DNA of 54,184 nt from Oscillospiraceae bacterium (lineage in GTDB: Bacteria > Bacillota > Clostridia > Oscillospirales > UBA644): contig CACZQB010000032.1 in NCBI GenBank assembly GCA_902783255.1, positions 1 to 54,184 of the forward strand, read 5' to 3'. The stretch's first letter is position 1; each line of letters starts with the position of its first letter. Shown here piece by piece: positions 1-8,161 of the stretch. A program made the translations under genes and the position numbers. Under the pieces are notes generated by a model. That model worked only from the letters and a program-made list of their open reading frames with translations, ran no database searches and had not been told where the DNA came from.

Positions 1-1
1 A

Positions 2-169
2 ATAACGGTAACGCCGGCAAAAGAAATACAGATGTTCGGCGCATTGTCGCTAAATCTTCCGACCGTTCTTTTCTCCGTTGCCGCGACAGCATGTCTTGCA
101 TTCATATTCGCCGTTATCGCCGTAAACAGAACATACTCGCGTGATACGAGCGATGTTATCAGGGAATAA
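2..169 (+). CDS. C-terminal end of a membrane protein (partial)
   Basis: Frame 2 is open from the window edge to a TAA at 167-169, giving the last 55 residues of a protein that begins outside the window. It contains one hydrophobic stretch, roughly LPTVLFSVAATACLAFIFAV, followed by a basic and then polar tail ending DVIRE. This looks like the last transmembrane helix and cytoplasmic tail of an integral membrane protein such as a permease. The family cannot be named from this fragment. It is followed by a clear bidirectional terminator at 225-254. Confidence 0.6.
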   Translation: MTVTPAKEIQMFGALSLNLPTVLFSVAATACLAFIFAVIAVNRTYSRDTSDVIRE

Positions 170-224
170 AAAGATTAAAAAAAGATTAAACATAAATATA
201 AATGACATAAATCTATAATAAGAA

Positions 225-254
225 AATCCACCCGTTTTTGCGGGTGGATTTTTA
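225..254. terminator. Bidirectional intrinsic terminator
   Basis: A perfect 10-bp stem (AATCCACCCG 225-234, CGGGTGGATT 241-250) with a 6-nt loop is followed by T residues on the plus strand. Read on the minus strand it is followed by TTTTC. It sits between the plus-strand partial gene and the converging guaA unit, so it can end both. Confidence 0.85.
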
Positions 255-274
255 TGTCTTTACTATTATTTCGT

Positions 275-328
275 TTATTTCGTTCCGAAAATTCTGTCTC
301 CGGCATCACCGAGACCGGGAACGATATA
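275..328 (-). pseudogene. upp: 3' remnant of uracil phosphoribosyltransferase
   Basis: Read on the minus strand, 328-275 encodes YIVPGLGDAGDRIFGTK and then TAA. This is the highly conserved C-terminal signature of uracil phosphoribosyltransferase (UMP from uracil and PRPP), including the PRPP-binding GLGDAGD segment. The frame is closed just upstream by TGA at 331-329, where the family usually has Gly, and the 33 bases back to the guaA stop show no further similarity. No room exists for the other ~190 residues, because guaA ends at 365. I infer that an ancestral upp lay downstream of guaA in the same direction and was deleted, leaving its last codons next to the shared terminator. Confidence 0.75.
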
Positions 329-364
329 TCATGTGACAGAAAAAAGTTGCGTTATATTCTGCTT

Positions 365-1891
365 TTATTCCCACTCCACCGTAGCGGGAGGTTTGGAAGT
401 AATATCGTAAACTATACGGTTTATCGATTTTACCTCGTTTGTTATGCGGCGTGATGCGGCTTCGAGAACTTCAAACGGAATGCGTGTCCAGTCCGCGGTC
501 ATAAAATCATCTGTTGTAACGGCGCGCAATGCTACCGTGTGTCCGTAAGTGCGCGCGTCGCCCATAACCCCGACGCTCTGGGTGTTTGTTAGAACGGCAA
601 AATACTGACTCGGGAAAACTCCTGCTTTTTCAAGCTCTTCTCTGAATATTGCGTCTGCTTCCCGTAACGTATCCGCCTTTTCTTTTGTTATTTCTCCGAT
701 TATTCTTACCGCAAGCCCGGGACCGGGGAACGGCTGGCGCATAACGAGATACTCGGGCAGTCCCAGTTTTAATCCCACGGCACGAACTTCATCTTTAAAT
801 AGTTCGCGAAGAGGCTCAACTATTCCTTCAAAATCTATAACGGAAGGAAGACCGCCTACGTTATGGTGACTTTTTATCGTTGAAGCGTCGCCTTTTCCGC
901 TTTCCACAACATCCGGATAAATCGTTCCCTGAACAAGATAATCGATTTTTCCGAGCGAACGGCTTTCTTCTTCAAAAACGCGTATGAATTCCTCTCCGAT
1001 TATCCTGCGCTTTTTTTCGGGATCGGTAATGCCGGAAAGCTTTGAAAGAAATCTGTTTTCGGCATTTACTCTGACAAGTTTTATATTGAATTTTTCACGG
1101 AAAATGTGTTCAACATCGTCGCCTTCGTTTTTTCGGAGAAGTCCGTGATCAACAAAAACACAAACAAGGTTGTCACCAACGGCACGATGCATTAGCACCG
1201 CGGCTACGGACGAATCAACCCCGCCCGACAGCGCGCAAAGAACCTTTTTGCCCTTAAGTTTTGCTTTGCAGTCCGCTACTGTTTTTTCTATAAAATCGTC
1301 CATCTTCCAGTCACCGCTGCAGCCGCAGATGCCGAAAAGAAAATTATGAAGAACGGTTTTGCCGTATTCAGTATGCGTTACTTCGGGGTGAAACTGAACG
1401 CCGTAAATATTTCGCCGTCTGTCTGCCATAGCGGCACACGGGCAGTTTACGGTCGATGCGATGTTTTCAAATCCGACCGGTATTTTCGAAACATAATCGG
1501 TGTGGCTCATCCAACAAATGCTTTTTCCCGGAATGCTGTCAAAGAGACTGACAGGCTTGATGTTGACCTCGGTTTTTCCGTATTCGCTTATATTGCCCGC
1601 GGACTTTATTTCACCGCCTGCCATATAGGCGAGGAGTTGATGACCGTAGCAAATACCGAGAATGGGAATACCGATATTCAATATTTCAGGGTCGTAATGA
1701 GGCGATTTTTCGTCATATACACTGTTCGGTCCGCCCGTAAAAATGATCCCTTTGTATTTTCTTGCCTTTATTTCCTCAATATCGATTTTGTTATACGGTG
1801 TAATTTCGGCAAATACACCGAGTTCACGAACCCGGCGGGCTATAAGAAGGTCATATTGGCCGCCAAAATCAAGAACGAGTATTTTCTCCAT
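365..1891 (-). CDS. guaA: GMP synthase (glutamine-hydrolysing)
   Basis: Converts XMP to GMP using ATP and glutamine, the last step of de novo GMP synthesis in the cytosol. The 508 residues match the usual family length. The N-terminal class I glutamine amidotransferase domain shows DFGGQ (8-12), the nucleophile elbow GICYGHQ with Cys81, and the His168/Glu170 pair in GVQFHPE. The ATP pyrophosphatase domain carries the P-loop SGGVDSS (222-228), and the C-terminal dimerisation domain has [11 protein letters not shown] and ends TVEWE. The ATG at 1891 follows a GAAAGG ribosome-binding site. The gene lies 59 nt downstream of purA on the same strand, so the two likely share the purA promoter and serve both branches from IMP. 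Confidence 0.97.
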   Translation of the reverse strand: MEKILVLDFGGQYDLLIARRVRELGVFAEITPYNKIDIEEIKARKYKGIIFTGGPNSVYDEKSPHYDPEILNIGIPILGICYGHQLLAYMAGGEIKSAGNISEYGKTEVNIKPVSLFDSIPGKSICWMSHTDYVSKIPVGFENIASTVNCPCAAMADRRRNIYGVQFHPEVTHTEYGKTVLHNFLFGICGCSGDWKMDDFIEKTVADCKAKLKGKKVLCALSGGVDSSVAAVLMHRAVGDNLVCVFVDHGLLRKNEGDDVEHIFREKFNIKLVRVNAENRFLSKLSGITDPEKKRRIIGEEFIRVFEEESRSLGKIDYLVQGTIYPDVVESGKGDASTIKSHHNVGGLPSVIDFEGIVEPLRELFKDEVRAVGLKLGLPEYLVMRQPFPGPGLAVRIIGEITKEKADTLREADAIFREELEKAGVFPSQYFAVLTNTQSVGVMGDARTYGHTVALRAVTTDDFMTADWTRIPFEVLEAASRRITNEVKSINRIVYDITSKPPATVEWE

Positions 1892-1950
1892 GTTTTTATC
1901 CTTTCAAGCCGCAGGTAAAGTATCCGTTTCGAAAAATCGGCAAAGAGCTT

Positions 1951-3225
1951 TTATCTTATAATTATGCTGTCGCGTTCGGGACCTACCGAAACAAAGCCTA
2001 TGTGACAGCCTATCCTTTCTTCGATAAACAAAACATAGTCCTGAGCCTCTTTGGGCAGATCTTCAAATTTCCTGCATGCAGAAACGTCTGTTTTCCATCC
2101 GGGCAGATATTCCGTTACTGGTTTTGCATCCGGCAGAGCCGCAGGGAAAGGAAATTCATCTGTTTGTTTTCCGTTCAGGATATAGTGAGTGCAAACGGGG
2201 ATTTTTTCCATATAGGAAAGGACATCAAGCTTTGTAAGCGCAATGCACGTTGCTGCCTGGACCTGAACTCCGTAGCGTGTTGCAACGAAATCAAGAGGGC
2301 CTACACGGCGCGGTCTGCCTGTTTTTGCCCCGTATTCGCCGCCTGCTTCACGCAGCTTTTCGGCTTCGGGACCGAACCATTCGCATGTGAACGGACCTTC
2401 ACCTACACAGGTGGAATATGCTTTTACTACGCCGATTATTTCATCGATTTTTACTGAAGGACATCCCGAACCGATAGGTGCATATGACGCCGTGGTATTT
2501 GAAGAAGTTGTGTAAGGAACGATGCCGAAATCAAGGTCTCTCAATGAACCGAGCTGCGCCTCAAACATTATTTTTTTGCCGTTTGATTCTGCTTCGCGTA
2601 AAAGTTTGCCGGTGTCGGAAATATAGGGTTTTATTTTGTCGGCATATTTTTCTATCCAATCTTCAAGTTCATCCATTGTATGCGGTTTTGCACCGTATAC
2701 GCGCTGGATAGTAAGGTTCTTCCATTCAAGCAGTTCAGCAAGATGCCGTCTCATTTCATCGGGATATAAAAGCTCTCCGGCAAGGACGGTTTTTTTCTGA
2801 TATTTGTCGGAATAAAAAGGAGCTATGCCCTGTTTTGTGGATCCGTATTTTTTATCCGCAAGTCTTTCTTCTTCAAGCGCGTCAAGTTCTCTGTGCCATG
2901 GCAGCAAAAGAGAAGCTCTGTCGCTGATTTTCAGGTTTTTATCAGTTATTTCAATCCCTTTTGACGTAACGGTTTCAATTTCAGCCAGAAGATTTTCCGG
3001 GTCAAGAGCAACGCCGTTGCCGAGAACATTCACAACATTTTTGTGAAAGATACCGGATGGAAGCAGGTGAAGCGCAAATTTACCGTATTCGTTGATTACG
3101 GTGTGACCCGCATTTCCGCCGCCCTGAAAGCGAACAACAAAATCATAATCTTCGGTTATCAGGTCAACCATTCTTCCTTTTCCTTCGTCGCCCCAGTTGA
3201 TACCGACTATCGCACAGTTTTTCAT
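1951..3225 (-). CDS. purA: Adenylosuccinate synthetase
   Basis: Condenses IMP and aspartate with GTP to adenylosuccinate, the first committed step to AMP. The 424-residue length is typical. The N-terminus holds the family GTP-binding signature GINWGDEGKG, followed by FQGGGNAGHTV with the catalytic His. GTKAGRPRR-like sequence (here GAKTGRPRRVGPLD) and KLDVL near the C-terminus are also family-typical. The ATG at 3225 follows GAGGTG at good spacing. A perfect sigma-A promoter lies at 3320-3348, and a terminator-like hairpin lies between promoter and start, suggesting control of early elongation. guaA follows 59 nt downstream. Confidence 0.97.
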   Translation of the reverse strand: MKNCAIVGINWGDEGKGRMVDLITEDYDFVVRFQGGGNAGHTVINEYGKFALHLLPSGIFHKNVVNVLGNGVALDPENLLAEIETVTSKGIEITDKNLKISDRASLLLPWHRELDALEEERLADKKYGSTKQGIAPFYSDKYQKKTVLAGELLYPDEMRRHLAELLEWKNLTIQRVYGAKPHTMDELEDWIEKYADKIKPYISDTGKLLREAESNGKKIMFEAQLGSLRDLDFGIVPYTTSSNTTASYAPIGSGCPSVKIDEIIGVVKAYSTCVGEGPFTCEWFGPEAEKLREAGGEYGAKTGRPRRVGPLDFVATRYGVQVQAATCIALTKLDVLSYMEKIPVCTHYILNGKQTDEFPFPAALPDAKPVTEYLPGWKTDVSACRKFEDLPKEAQDYVLFIEERIGCHIGFVSVGPERDSIIIR

Positions 3226-3261
3226 TCAGACACCTCATATTTCAGCTTTAGATAATCAAAC

Positions 3262-3299
3262 AAAAAACGCGCCTCTGAACCTGATAAGCCCAAAGACGC
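3262..3299 (-). promoter_or_regulatory. Terminator-like hairpin in the purA leader (candidate attenuator)
   Basis: Between the purA promoter and its start codon the minus strand can form a stem of about 12 bp (5' arm 3299-3288, 3' arm 3280-3269, several G-U pairs) with a 7-nt loop, immediately followed by G and TTTTTT (3267-3262). The stem starts only about 14 nt after the predicted transcription start, so nothing else upstream needs terminating. The placement is that of an intrinsic terminator inside the 5' leader. No alternative antiterminator pairing or known riboswitch is obvious, and the leader is too short for a typical purine aptamer. Confidence 0.6.
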
Positions 3300-3319
3300 C
3301 ATTGCCTTCAATATAAATA

Positions 3320-3348
3320 ATTATACAACCCAAACAGCAATATGTCAA
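3320..3348 (-). promoter_or_regulatory. Sigma-A promoter of purA-guaA
   Basis: Minus strand TTGACA (3348-3343), 17-nt spacer, TATAAT (3325-3320): both boxes match the consensus exactly. It drives purA and probably guaA. It is divergent from the promoter at 3399-3427. Confidence 0.88.
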
Positions 3349-3398
3349 GGTGATTTTTGCGAAATTTTTTTGAAATCAGTCAAAAACTGATTTTTACA

Positions 3399-3427
3399 TT
3401 GACAGAATCGTTTTAAAGGAGTATAAT
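3399..3427 (+). promoter_or_regulatory. Sigma-A promoter of the DUF4298 gene
   Basis: TTGACA (3399-3404), 17-nt spacer, TATAAT (3422-3427): full consensus. It lies 74 bases before the ATG at 3502, leaving an untranslated leader of about 65-70 nt. Confidence 0.85.
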
Positions 3428-3501
3428 AACAGAATACAATGATAATAAGTAAAGAGATATGAACACTGGAACATAATCGAATCTATATTTGTGGGGCATC
3501 T

Positions 3502-3828
3502 ATGAACGGTTCAGACAATATTGTAAATATAACGAATGAACAGCTTTTCAGAATATCATATTATGAAGAATTGTATGACAAAATAAAAAAGGCGCTTGCC
3601 GAACTTGAAACGGCAATATCGGAATTTGAAGCATTAAAACCCGATATCGCCCATCTTGCATCGTATTATGAAAGTGACGGCTGGAAGAAAGATTTCGAAG
3701 ACGACGAGGCACATATTCTTCCGCAAAATCTTAAACGCGGCGTTTTATCTGAAGACGGGATATATCTTTTGCTTGATGCGGTAAAAGAAACGGATAAAAT
3801 GCTGAAAAGAGATCACGATAATGATTGA
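3502..3828 (+). CDS. DUF4298 domain protein
   Basis: A 108-residue acidic, mostly helical cytosolic protein. The central pattern of a YYEELYDK-like helix, a LASYYESDGWKKDFE segment and LKRGVLSEDGIYLLL matches what I know of the DUF4298 family, small proteins of unknown function common in Bacillota. It has no signal peptide or membrane segment. The ribosome-binding site before ATG 3502 is weak (GTGGGGC). The gene stands alone behind its own consensus promoter and is followed by a hairpin with a T-run at 3896-3937. Function is unknown. Confidence 0.8.
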   Translation: MNGSDNIVNITNEQLFRISYYEELYDKIKKALAELETAISEFEALKPDIAHLASYYESDGWKKDFEDDEAHILPQNLKRGVLSEDGIYLLLDAVKETDKMLKRDHDND

Positions 3829-3895
3829 TTTCTTCAGAAAAAACAAAAAAAACTGAAAAAAATCAGGCAAACTGCTAACGATATTGTTGTAAAAG

Positions 3896-3937
3896 ACCAC
3901 AGATCTTTGCCGTAAAAGATATCTGGCGCTTTTTTTC
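3896..3937 (+). terminator. Probable terminator after the DUF4298 gene
   Basis: An imperfect hairpin pairs CCACAGATCTTT with AAAGATATCTGG around a GCCGTA loop and is followed by CGC and seven T. The stem has a small bulge, so this is less certain than the other terminators in the window. Confidence 0.5.
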
Positions 3938-4063
3938 AACATCGAGCTTGAAATAGCAGTAAAACATTAAAAAAAGCTCCATTGGTATTCAAAGCGATCG
4001 GAAATACATTACAAAAAATAAGATGAAACATATTATTGATATTTGTTTTTGAAAGGAACAAAA

Positions 4064-5167
4064 ATGAAAGATCTCACACGCAGTTTAAAAACATGGAGGG
4101 TAATTGCGATCGTATCGTTGATCCTCCTTCTCACGGTATCTATTCTTTATGTTTTCGGCATAGGGCTGAATTCTCCTCCTCAGAAAAAAATGCTGTCCGG
4201 AAAAGAGGCGCTGTCTTTATGGAACGAGTCTGCAGAAGCAAAACACGCACTTATTTCATACATAGAACGAATTACCGATAAGACTAATCCGTCGTATATA
4301 CCTGAAGAATACCGCATTGCGGTATTTGACCTTGACGGAACTCTTTTCTGCGAAACCGATCCGAACTATTTTGATTATACTTTGCTTGTATACAGAGTTC
4401 TGGAGGATCCTGAATATAAAGATAAAGCAAGTGAATTTGAGCGTGAAGTAGCGGAAAAAATAGTAGAACAAAATAAAACCGGAGCATCTTTTGAAGGATT
4501 GGAAGTCGATCACGGCAAAGCCATAGCCTCCTCGTTTGCGGGAATGACAATAAAAGAATTCAACGATTATATTCAGAAATTCAAGCAAATCGATATGCCC
4601 GGCTACAACGGTATGAAGCGCGGGGAAGGCTGGTATAAGCCAATGCTTCAGGTCGTTGATTATTTGCAGAACAACGGCTTTACCGTATATGTCGTCAGCG
4701 GCACAGACCGTTTTATCGTTCGCGGCATCGCTTATGACTCTCCGCTTAACGTTCCCATGGGACAGATCATCGGTTCTGACGAAACGCTTGTTTCCGTGAA
4801 CCAGGGCGACACTAACGGACTTGATTATGTGTATAACGAAAATGACCTTCTCGTTCTCGGCGGAGATTTTGTTGTAAAAAACCTTAAAATGAACAAAGTA
4901 ACCGTTATTGCGCAGGAAATAGGCGTTCAACCCGTCCTGTCATTCGGCAACAGCACCGGAGATTCAAGTATGGCAGAATACACAACAAGCAACAATCCGT
5001 ATGAAAGTCTCGCATTTATGCTTTGTTGTGATGACACTGAAAGGGAGAACGGAAATATCGCAAAAGCGGAAAAAATGGTTCTGCTTTGCGATGAGTTCGG
5101 CTGGATCCCCGTTTCTATGGCAAACGACTGGTCAACGATCTACGGCGAAGGCGTTACAAGAAAATAA
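4064..5167 (+). CDS. Membrane-anchored HAD-superfamily phosphatase
   Basis: The frame opens at a TTG (4043), but the ATG at 4064 has GAAAGGA 6-12 nt upstream, so I start there (367 aa). One transmembrane helix near the N-terminus (about residues 14-34) anchors an extracytoplasmic or lipoprotein-like HAD domain. Motif I is FDLDGT, with nucleophile D89 and acid/base D91; motif II is the Ser/Thr in VVSGTDRF; the acidic motif is FGNSTGDSSM near the C-terminus. This is the haloacid dehalogenase phosphatase layout with an inserted helical cap, but the substrate is unknown. It is followed 83 nt later by a C11 peptidase that also has a single anchor helix. Confidence 0.82.
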   Translation: MKDLTRSLKTWRVIAIVSLILLLTVSILYVFGIGLNSPPQKKMLSGKEALSLWNESAEAKHALISYIERITDKTNPSYIPEEYRIAVFDLDGTLFCETDPNYFDYTLLVYRVLEDPEYKDKASEFEREVAEKIVEQNKTGASFEGLEVDHGKAIASSFAGMTIKEFNDYIQKFKQIDMPGYNGMKRGEGWYKPMLQVVDYLQNNGFTVYVVSGTDRFIVRGIAYDSPLNVPMGQIIGSDETLVSVNQGDTNGLDYVYNENDLLVLGGDFVVKNLKMNKVTVIAQEIGVQPVLSFGNSTGDSSMAEYTTSNNPYESLAFMLCCDDTERENGNIAKAEKMVLLCDEFGWIPVSMANDWSTIYGEGVTRK

Positions 5168-5250
5168 ATATTTATTATTTGCAATAAATAATTTTTTCAA
5201 TCGAAATTATGAAAGGAAAACAGAGCGGTTTTACGCTTTGGGTAAAGAAA

Positions 5251-7722
5251 ATGGATAATCGACCGTCCGGCAGAAAACGCAATGTTACAGGCAGCACATC
5301 CGGCGTTAACAGAAAAGGTTCCGGCTTGGGCACCGGCAGAGTAGGCAGAACTGACTATTCGGGAAAACGAGCACAGTCATCAGGCGGGCAGAACACCTCG
5401 CCGTTTTCAGTAAATAACACAGGTTCTTCGGGTAATCGCAGAGCCGTCAGAGGATTGAATATCGGCGGAGGATCGATAGGCATAATAATCGTTATTATAG
5501 TAGCGTATTTCCTTTTAAAGAGTTGCGGCGGAATTGATCTGCTTGGCGGACTGGGAAATACCGGTGAAATTGCCAGTGGCTCAAATGTCTCTCAGGGAGG
5601 AGATATCCTCGGCAATCTCGGCAATCTGGATCTTTCGTCGCTGCTTTATCAGAGCGCGGGCATATCAAATTCCGCGATGAATACGATCTCCGATACAGCT
5701 TCGTCGTCATGGAACAATTCGCAAAACAATGCTTCCAATCTGAATACCTCGGTAGCGTCGGGAGTCCGCGAAAAATATACTGAAATATTCGGCAACGGCA
5801 ACGATGTTGTTACGCTCATGATGTATATGTGCGGAACGGACCTTGAATCAAAGTATGCAATGGCATCAAAAGATATTCAGGAGATGTGCAACAGCAGCCT
5901 GTCGGATAACGTAAATGTTATTATTTACACAGGCGGCACAAAAACATGGCAGAATCAGATCATAAGCAATACAAAAAATCAGATCTACAAGGTTGAAAAC
6001 GGCGGTCTTAAAAAACTTGAAGACAATATGGGCAACAGTTCTATGGCAAGCCCCGACACACTTGAGTCTTTTGTAAAATACTGTGCCAAAAATTTTCCTG
6101 CAAACAGATATCAGCTTATTATGTGGGATCACGGCGGAGGAACGGTAAGCGGCGTTTGCTTTGATGAAAAGAGCTCTTCCAAAGGCGCAATGTCTCTTAC
6201 CGGAATCCAGACAGCGCTGAAAAACGCCGGAGTAAAGTTTGATTTCGTCGGTTTTGACGCATGTCTTATGGGAACGCTTGAAACAGGCACTATGCTCGGA
6301 GAATTTTCGGATTACATGATCGCATCCGAAGAAACCGAGCCCGGTATAGGATGGTATTATACAAACTGGCTTTCAAGACTTTCGCAAAATACTTCTATGT
6401 CAACGCTTGATCTCGGCAAAACGATCATTGATGATTTCACCGCAAAATGCGAACAGAGCTGTCGCGGACAGAAAACGACGCTGTCTCTTGTCGACCTTGC
6501 CGAACTTACAGCCGCAGTGCCTCAGTCGCTTTCATCTTTTGCGGATAAACTCACTACCGAAATCAAGGGCGGCAATTATTCCGAAATATCTAAGGCGAGA
6601 GCGTCGTCAAGAGAGTTTTCCAAAAACAAGATAGACCAGGTAGACCTCGTTCATTTTGCTCTCAATACAAACACTCAGGAAGGCAAGGCGCTTGCCGATA
6701 AACTTCTCGGCGCGATCAAGTATAACAGAACATCGTCCGAAATGACAAACGCATACGGACTTTCCGTATATTTCCCTTATCAGAGAACTTCTTATGTTGA
6801 CAGCGCAGTAAACACGAACTCAAAAATAGGCATGTCAGACAGTTACTCTCAGTGCATCAAACAGTTTGCGTCTCTTGAAGTAAGCGGACAGGCAGCAACA
6901 GGCGGAACATCTAATCCTCTTTCAAGCCTTACAGGTTCGTTTACAGGCTCGTCTTCATCGCTTTCAACTATCGGTTCTCTGCTGGGAAGCTTTCTCGGCG
7001 GAGATTACGGAGTTGTTGACGGTCTTTCTAATCTCAACATCGACTTCCTTTCCGACAGAGCAATGTCTGTAGACGATACCGCAAAATATATCGCCGACAA
7101 TTATCTTGACACTACATACCTTACATGGAAAGAAAACAAAGACGGCAAATATGCCATAGGTCTTGCAAGCGAAAATCAGTGGGCGCTTGTTAACGATATT
7201 GTGCTGAACACTTTCTATGACGACGGCAGCGGATATATCGATCTTGGCATGGATAACGTGTATGAGTTTGACTCAGACGGCTATTTGCTTGCTCCCGAAG
7301 GAAAATACTGCATTGCGGTAAACGGCATTGCGGTTGCGTATTACTATGACAGCACACAAAACGGCGTTATTTACGGATATATCCCCGCAATACTGAACGG
7401 TGAAAAAGTTGAGCTTCTTGTTGAGTTTCAAAACAATAAAGGCGTTATCACCGGCGCGAATACGGTGTATGACGATGTGGAAGTTCAGGCGAAAAACATT
7501 TTTGAGATCAACGAGGGAGATACTCTTGTATTTACCGCTGACTACTATTCATACAACAATGAATTTATCGATGCATTCAAAATAAGCGACGCTATCACCG
7601 TTCCCTCTTCGGGACTGACAGTTTCGGATTTTGAGATCGAAAACGGAACGACCGTTTACGCTTACAGATTCACCGATATTTACGGTCAGAATTACTGGAC
7701 TGAATCAATAGAAATTCGATAA
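5251..7722 (+). CDS. Clostripain-family (C11) cysteine peptidase, membrane anchored
   Basis: A cysteine peptidase of family C11, which cleaves after basic residues. I prefer the ATG at 5251 (823 aa, starting MDNRPSGRKR), because related proteins as I know them begin this way; the frame is open back to an ATG at 5209, and neither start has a strong ribosome-binding site. A Gly/Ser/Arg-rich N-terminus is followed by one transmembrane helix (about 75-91), a low-complexity Ser/Asn stretch, and the C11 domain from about 180. That domain has MMYMCGTDLES, the catalytic His294 in IMWDHGGG and the catalytic Cys338 in GFDACLMG. The remaining ~400 residues are a C-terminal extension of beta character with no family I recognise. 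It likely acts outside the membrane. Confidence 0.9.
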   Translation: MDNRPSGRKRNVTGSTSGVNRKGSGLGTGRVGRTDYSGKRAQSSGGQNTSPFSVNNTGSSGNRRAVRGLNIGGGSIGIIIVIIVAYFLLKSCGGIDLLGGLGNTGEIASGSNVSQGGDILGNLGNLDLSSLLYQSAGISNSAMNTISDTASSSWNNSQNNASNLNTSVASGVREKYTEIFGNGNDVVTLMMYMCGTDLESKYAMASKDIQEMCNSSLSDNVNVIIYTGGTKTWQNQIISNTKNQIYKVENGGLKKLEDNMGNSSMASPDTLESFVKYCAKNFPANRYQLIMWDHGGGTVSGVCFDEKSSSKGAMSLTGIQTALKNAGVKFDFVGFDACLMGTLETGTMLGEFSDYMIASEETEPGIGWYYTNWLSRLSQNTSMSTLDLGKTIIDDFTAKCEQSCRGQKTTLSLVDLAELTAAVPQSLSSFADKLTTEIKGGNYSEISKARASSREFSKNKIDQVDLVHFALNTNTQEGKALADKLLGAIKYNRTSSEMTNAYGLSVYFPYQRTSYVDSAVNTNSKIGMSDSYSQCIKQFASLEVSGQAATGGTSNPLSSLTGSFTGSSSSLSTIGSLLGSFLGGDYGVVDGLSNLNIDFLSDRAMSVDDTAKYIADNYLDTTYLTWKENKDGKYAIGLASENQWALVNDIVLNTFYDDGSGYIDLGMDNVYEFDSDGYLLAPEGKYCIAVNGIAVAYYYDSTQNGVIYGYIPAILNGEKVELLVEFQNNKGVITGANTVYDDVEVQAKNIFEINEGDTLVFTADYYSYNNEFIDAFKISDAITVPSSGLTVSDFEIENGTTVYAYRFTDIYGQNYWTESIEIR

Positions 7723-7797
7723 TCATTCTACCGGAGAGCGGAAACAGAATAATACATATTGAATCTTTTGATACTTCATTCAAAAAGGAGTAGTATG

Positions 7798-8094
7798 ATG
7801 TTTAATGTCGGCAAAGCAATAGAAGGAATCGCTATTTTTCTTCTTATCTTAACTATAATTCTGTCTATGATTGGAAGTATATACTGTAATACAACTCTAC
7901 ATAGAGGAGACTTAAGTGTTATAGTATCTTTCTTAGGTATATTTGTATCTTTAATCAACTTCTGTTTGCTTTATGGATTTGGGCAATTGATTATTAACAG
8001 TGAAAAGACACTAAAAGAGATCAAACGTCAAAGAATTATTTTACAAAACGCTTTGAACCACAATACAACAGATGAAGACAAAGAAGAAAAATGA
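7798..8094 (+). CDS. Small two-helix membrane protein
   Basis: About 98 residues from the ATG at 7798, 7 nt after AAGGAG (7785-7790); the adjacent ATG at 7795 is the alternative. Two hydrophobic segments (IAIFLLILTIILSMIGSIY and VIVSFLGIFVSLINFCLLYG) are separated by a short polar loop. A charged, probably helical C-terminal tail ends in an acidic cluster, DEDKEEK. The A+T content and codon use (many ATA, TTA, AGA) are somewhat different from the flanking genes. I do not recognise the family. It sits between the C11 peptidase and the antiporter in the same direction. Confidence 0.65.
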   Translation: MFNVGKAIEGIAIFLLILTIILSMIGSIYCNTTLHRGDLSVIVSFLGIFVSLINFCLLYGFGQLIINSEKTLKEIKRQRIILQNALNHNTTDEDKEEK

Positions 8095-8161
8095 ACGACA
8101 GCGATGATTTTGATTATTAATAATCAATAGCAAAACTGAAAAACGGAAAGGGGGAAATGTT

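Noticed and set aside
275..331. TGA recoded as Gly or Trp in the upp remnant
   Set aside because: TGA serves as a normal stop at several genes here (for example after DUF4298 and the tandem-HTH gene), and the upstream bases do not continue the UPRT sequence.
1346..1918. 190-residue plus-strand ORF over guaA
   Set aside because: It is antisense to the confidently assigned guaA frame, has no ribosome-binding site and no recognisable domain.
4043..4063. TTG start for the HAD phosphatase
   Set aside because: The region holds the ribosome-binding site GAAAGGA for the ATG at 4064.
4256..4930. 224-residue minus-strand ORF over the HAD phosphatase
   Set aside because: Antisense shadow; the plus-strand frame carries all HAD motifs.
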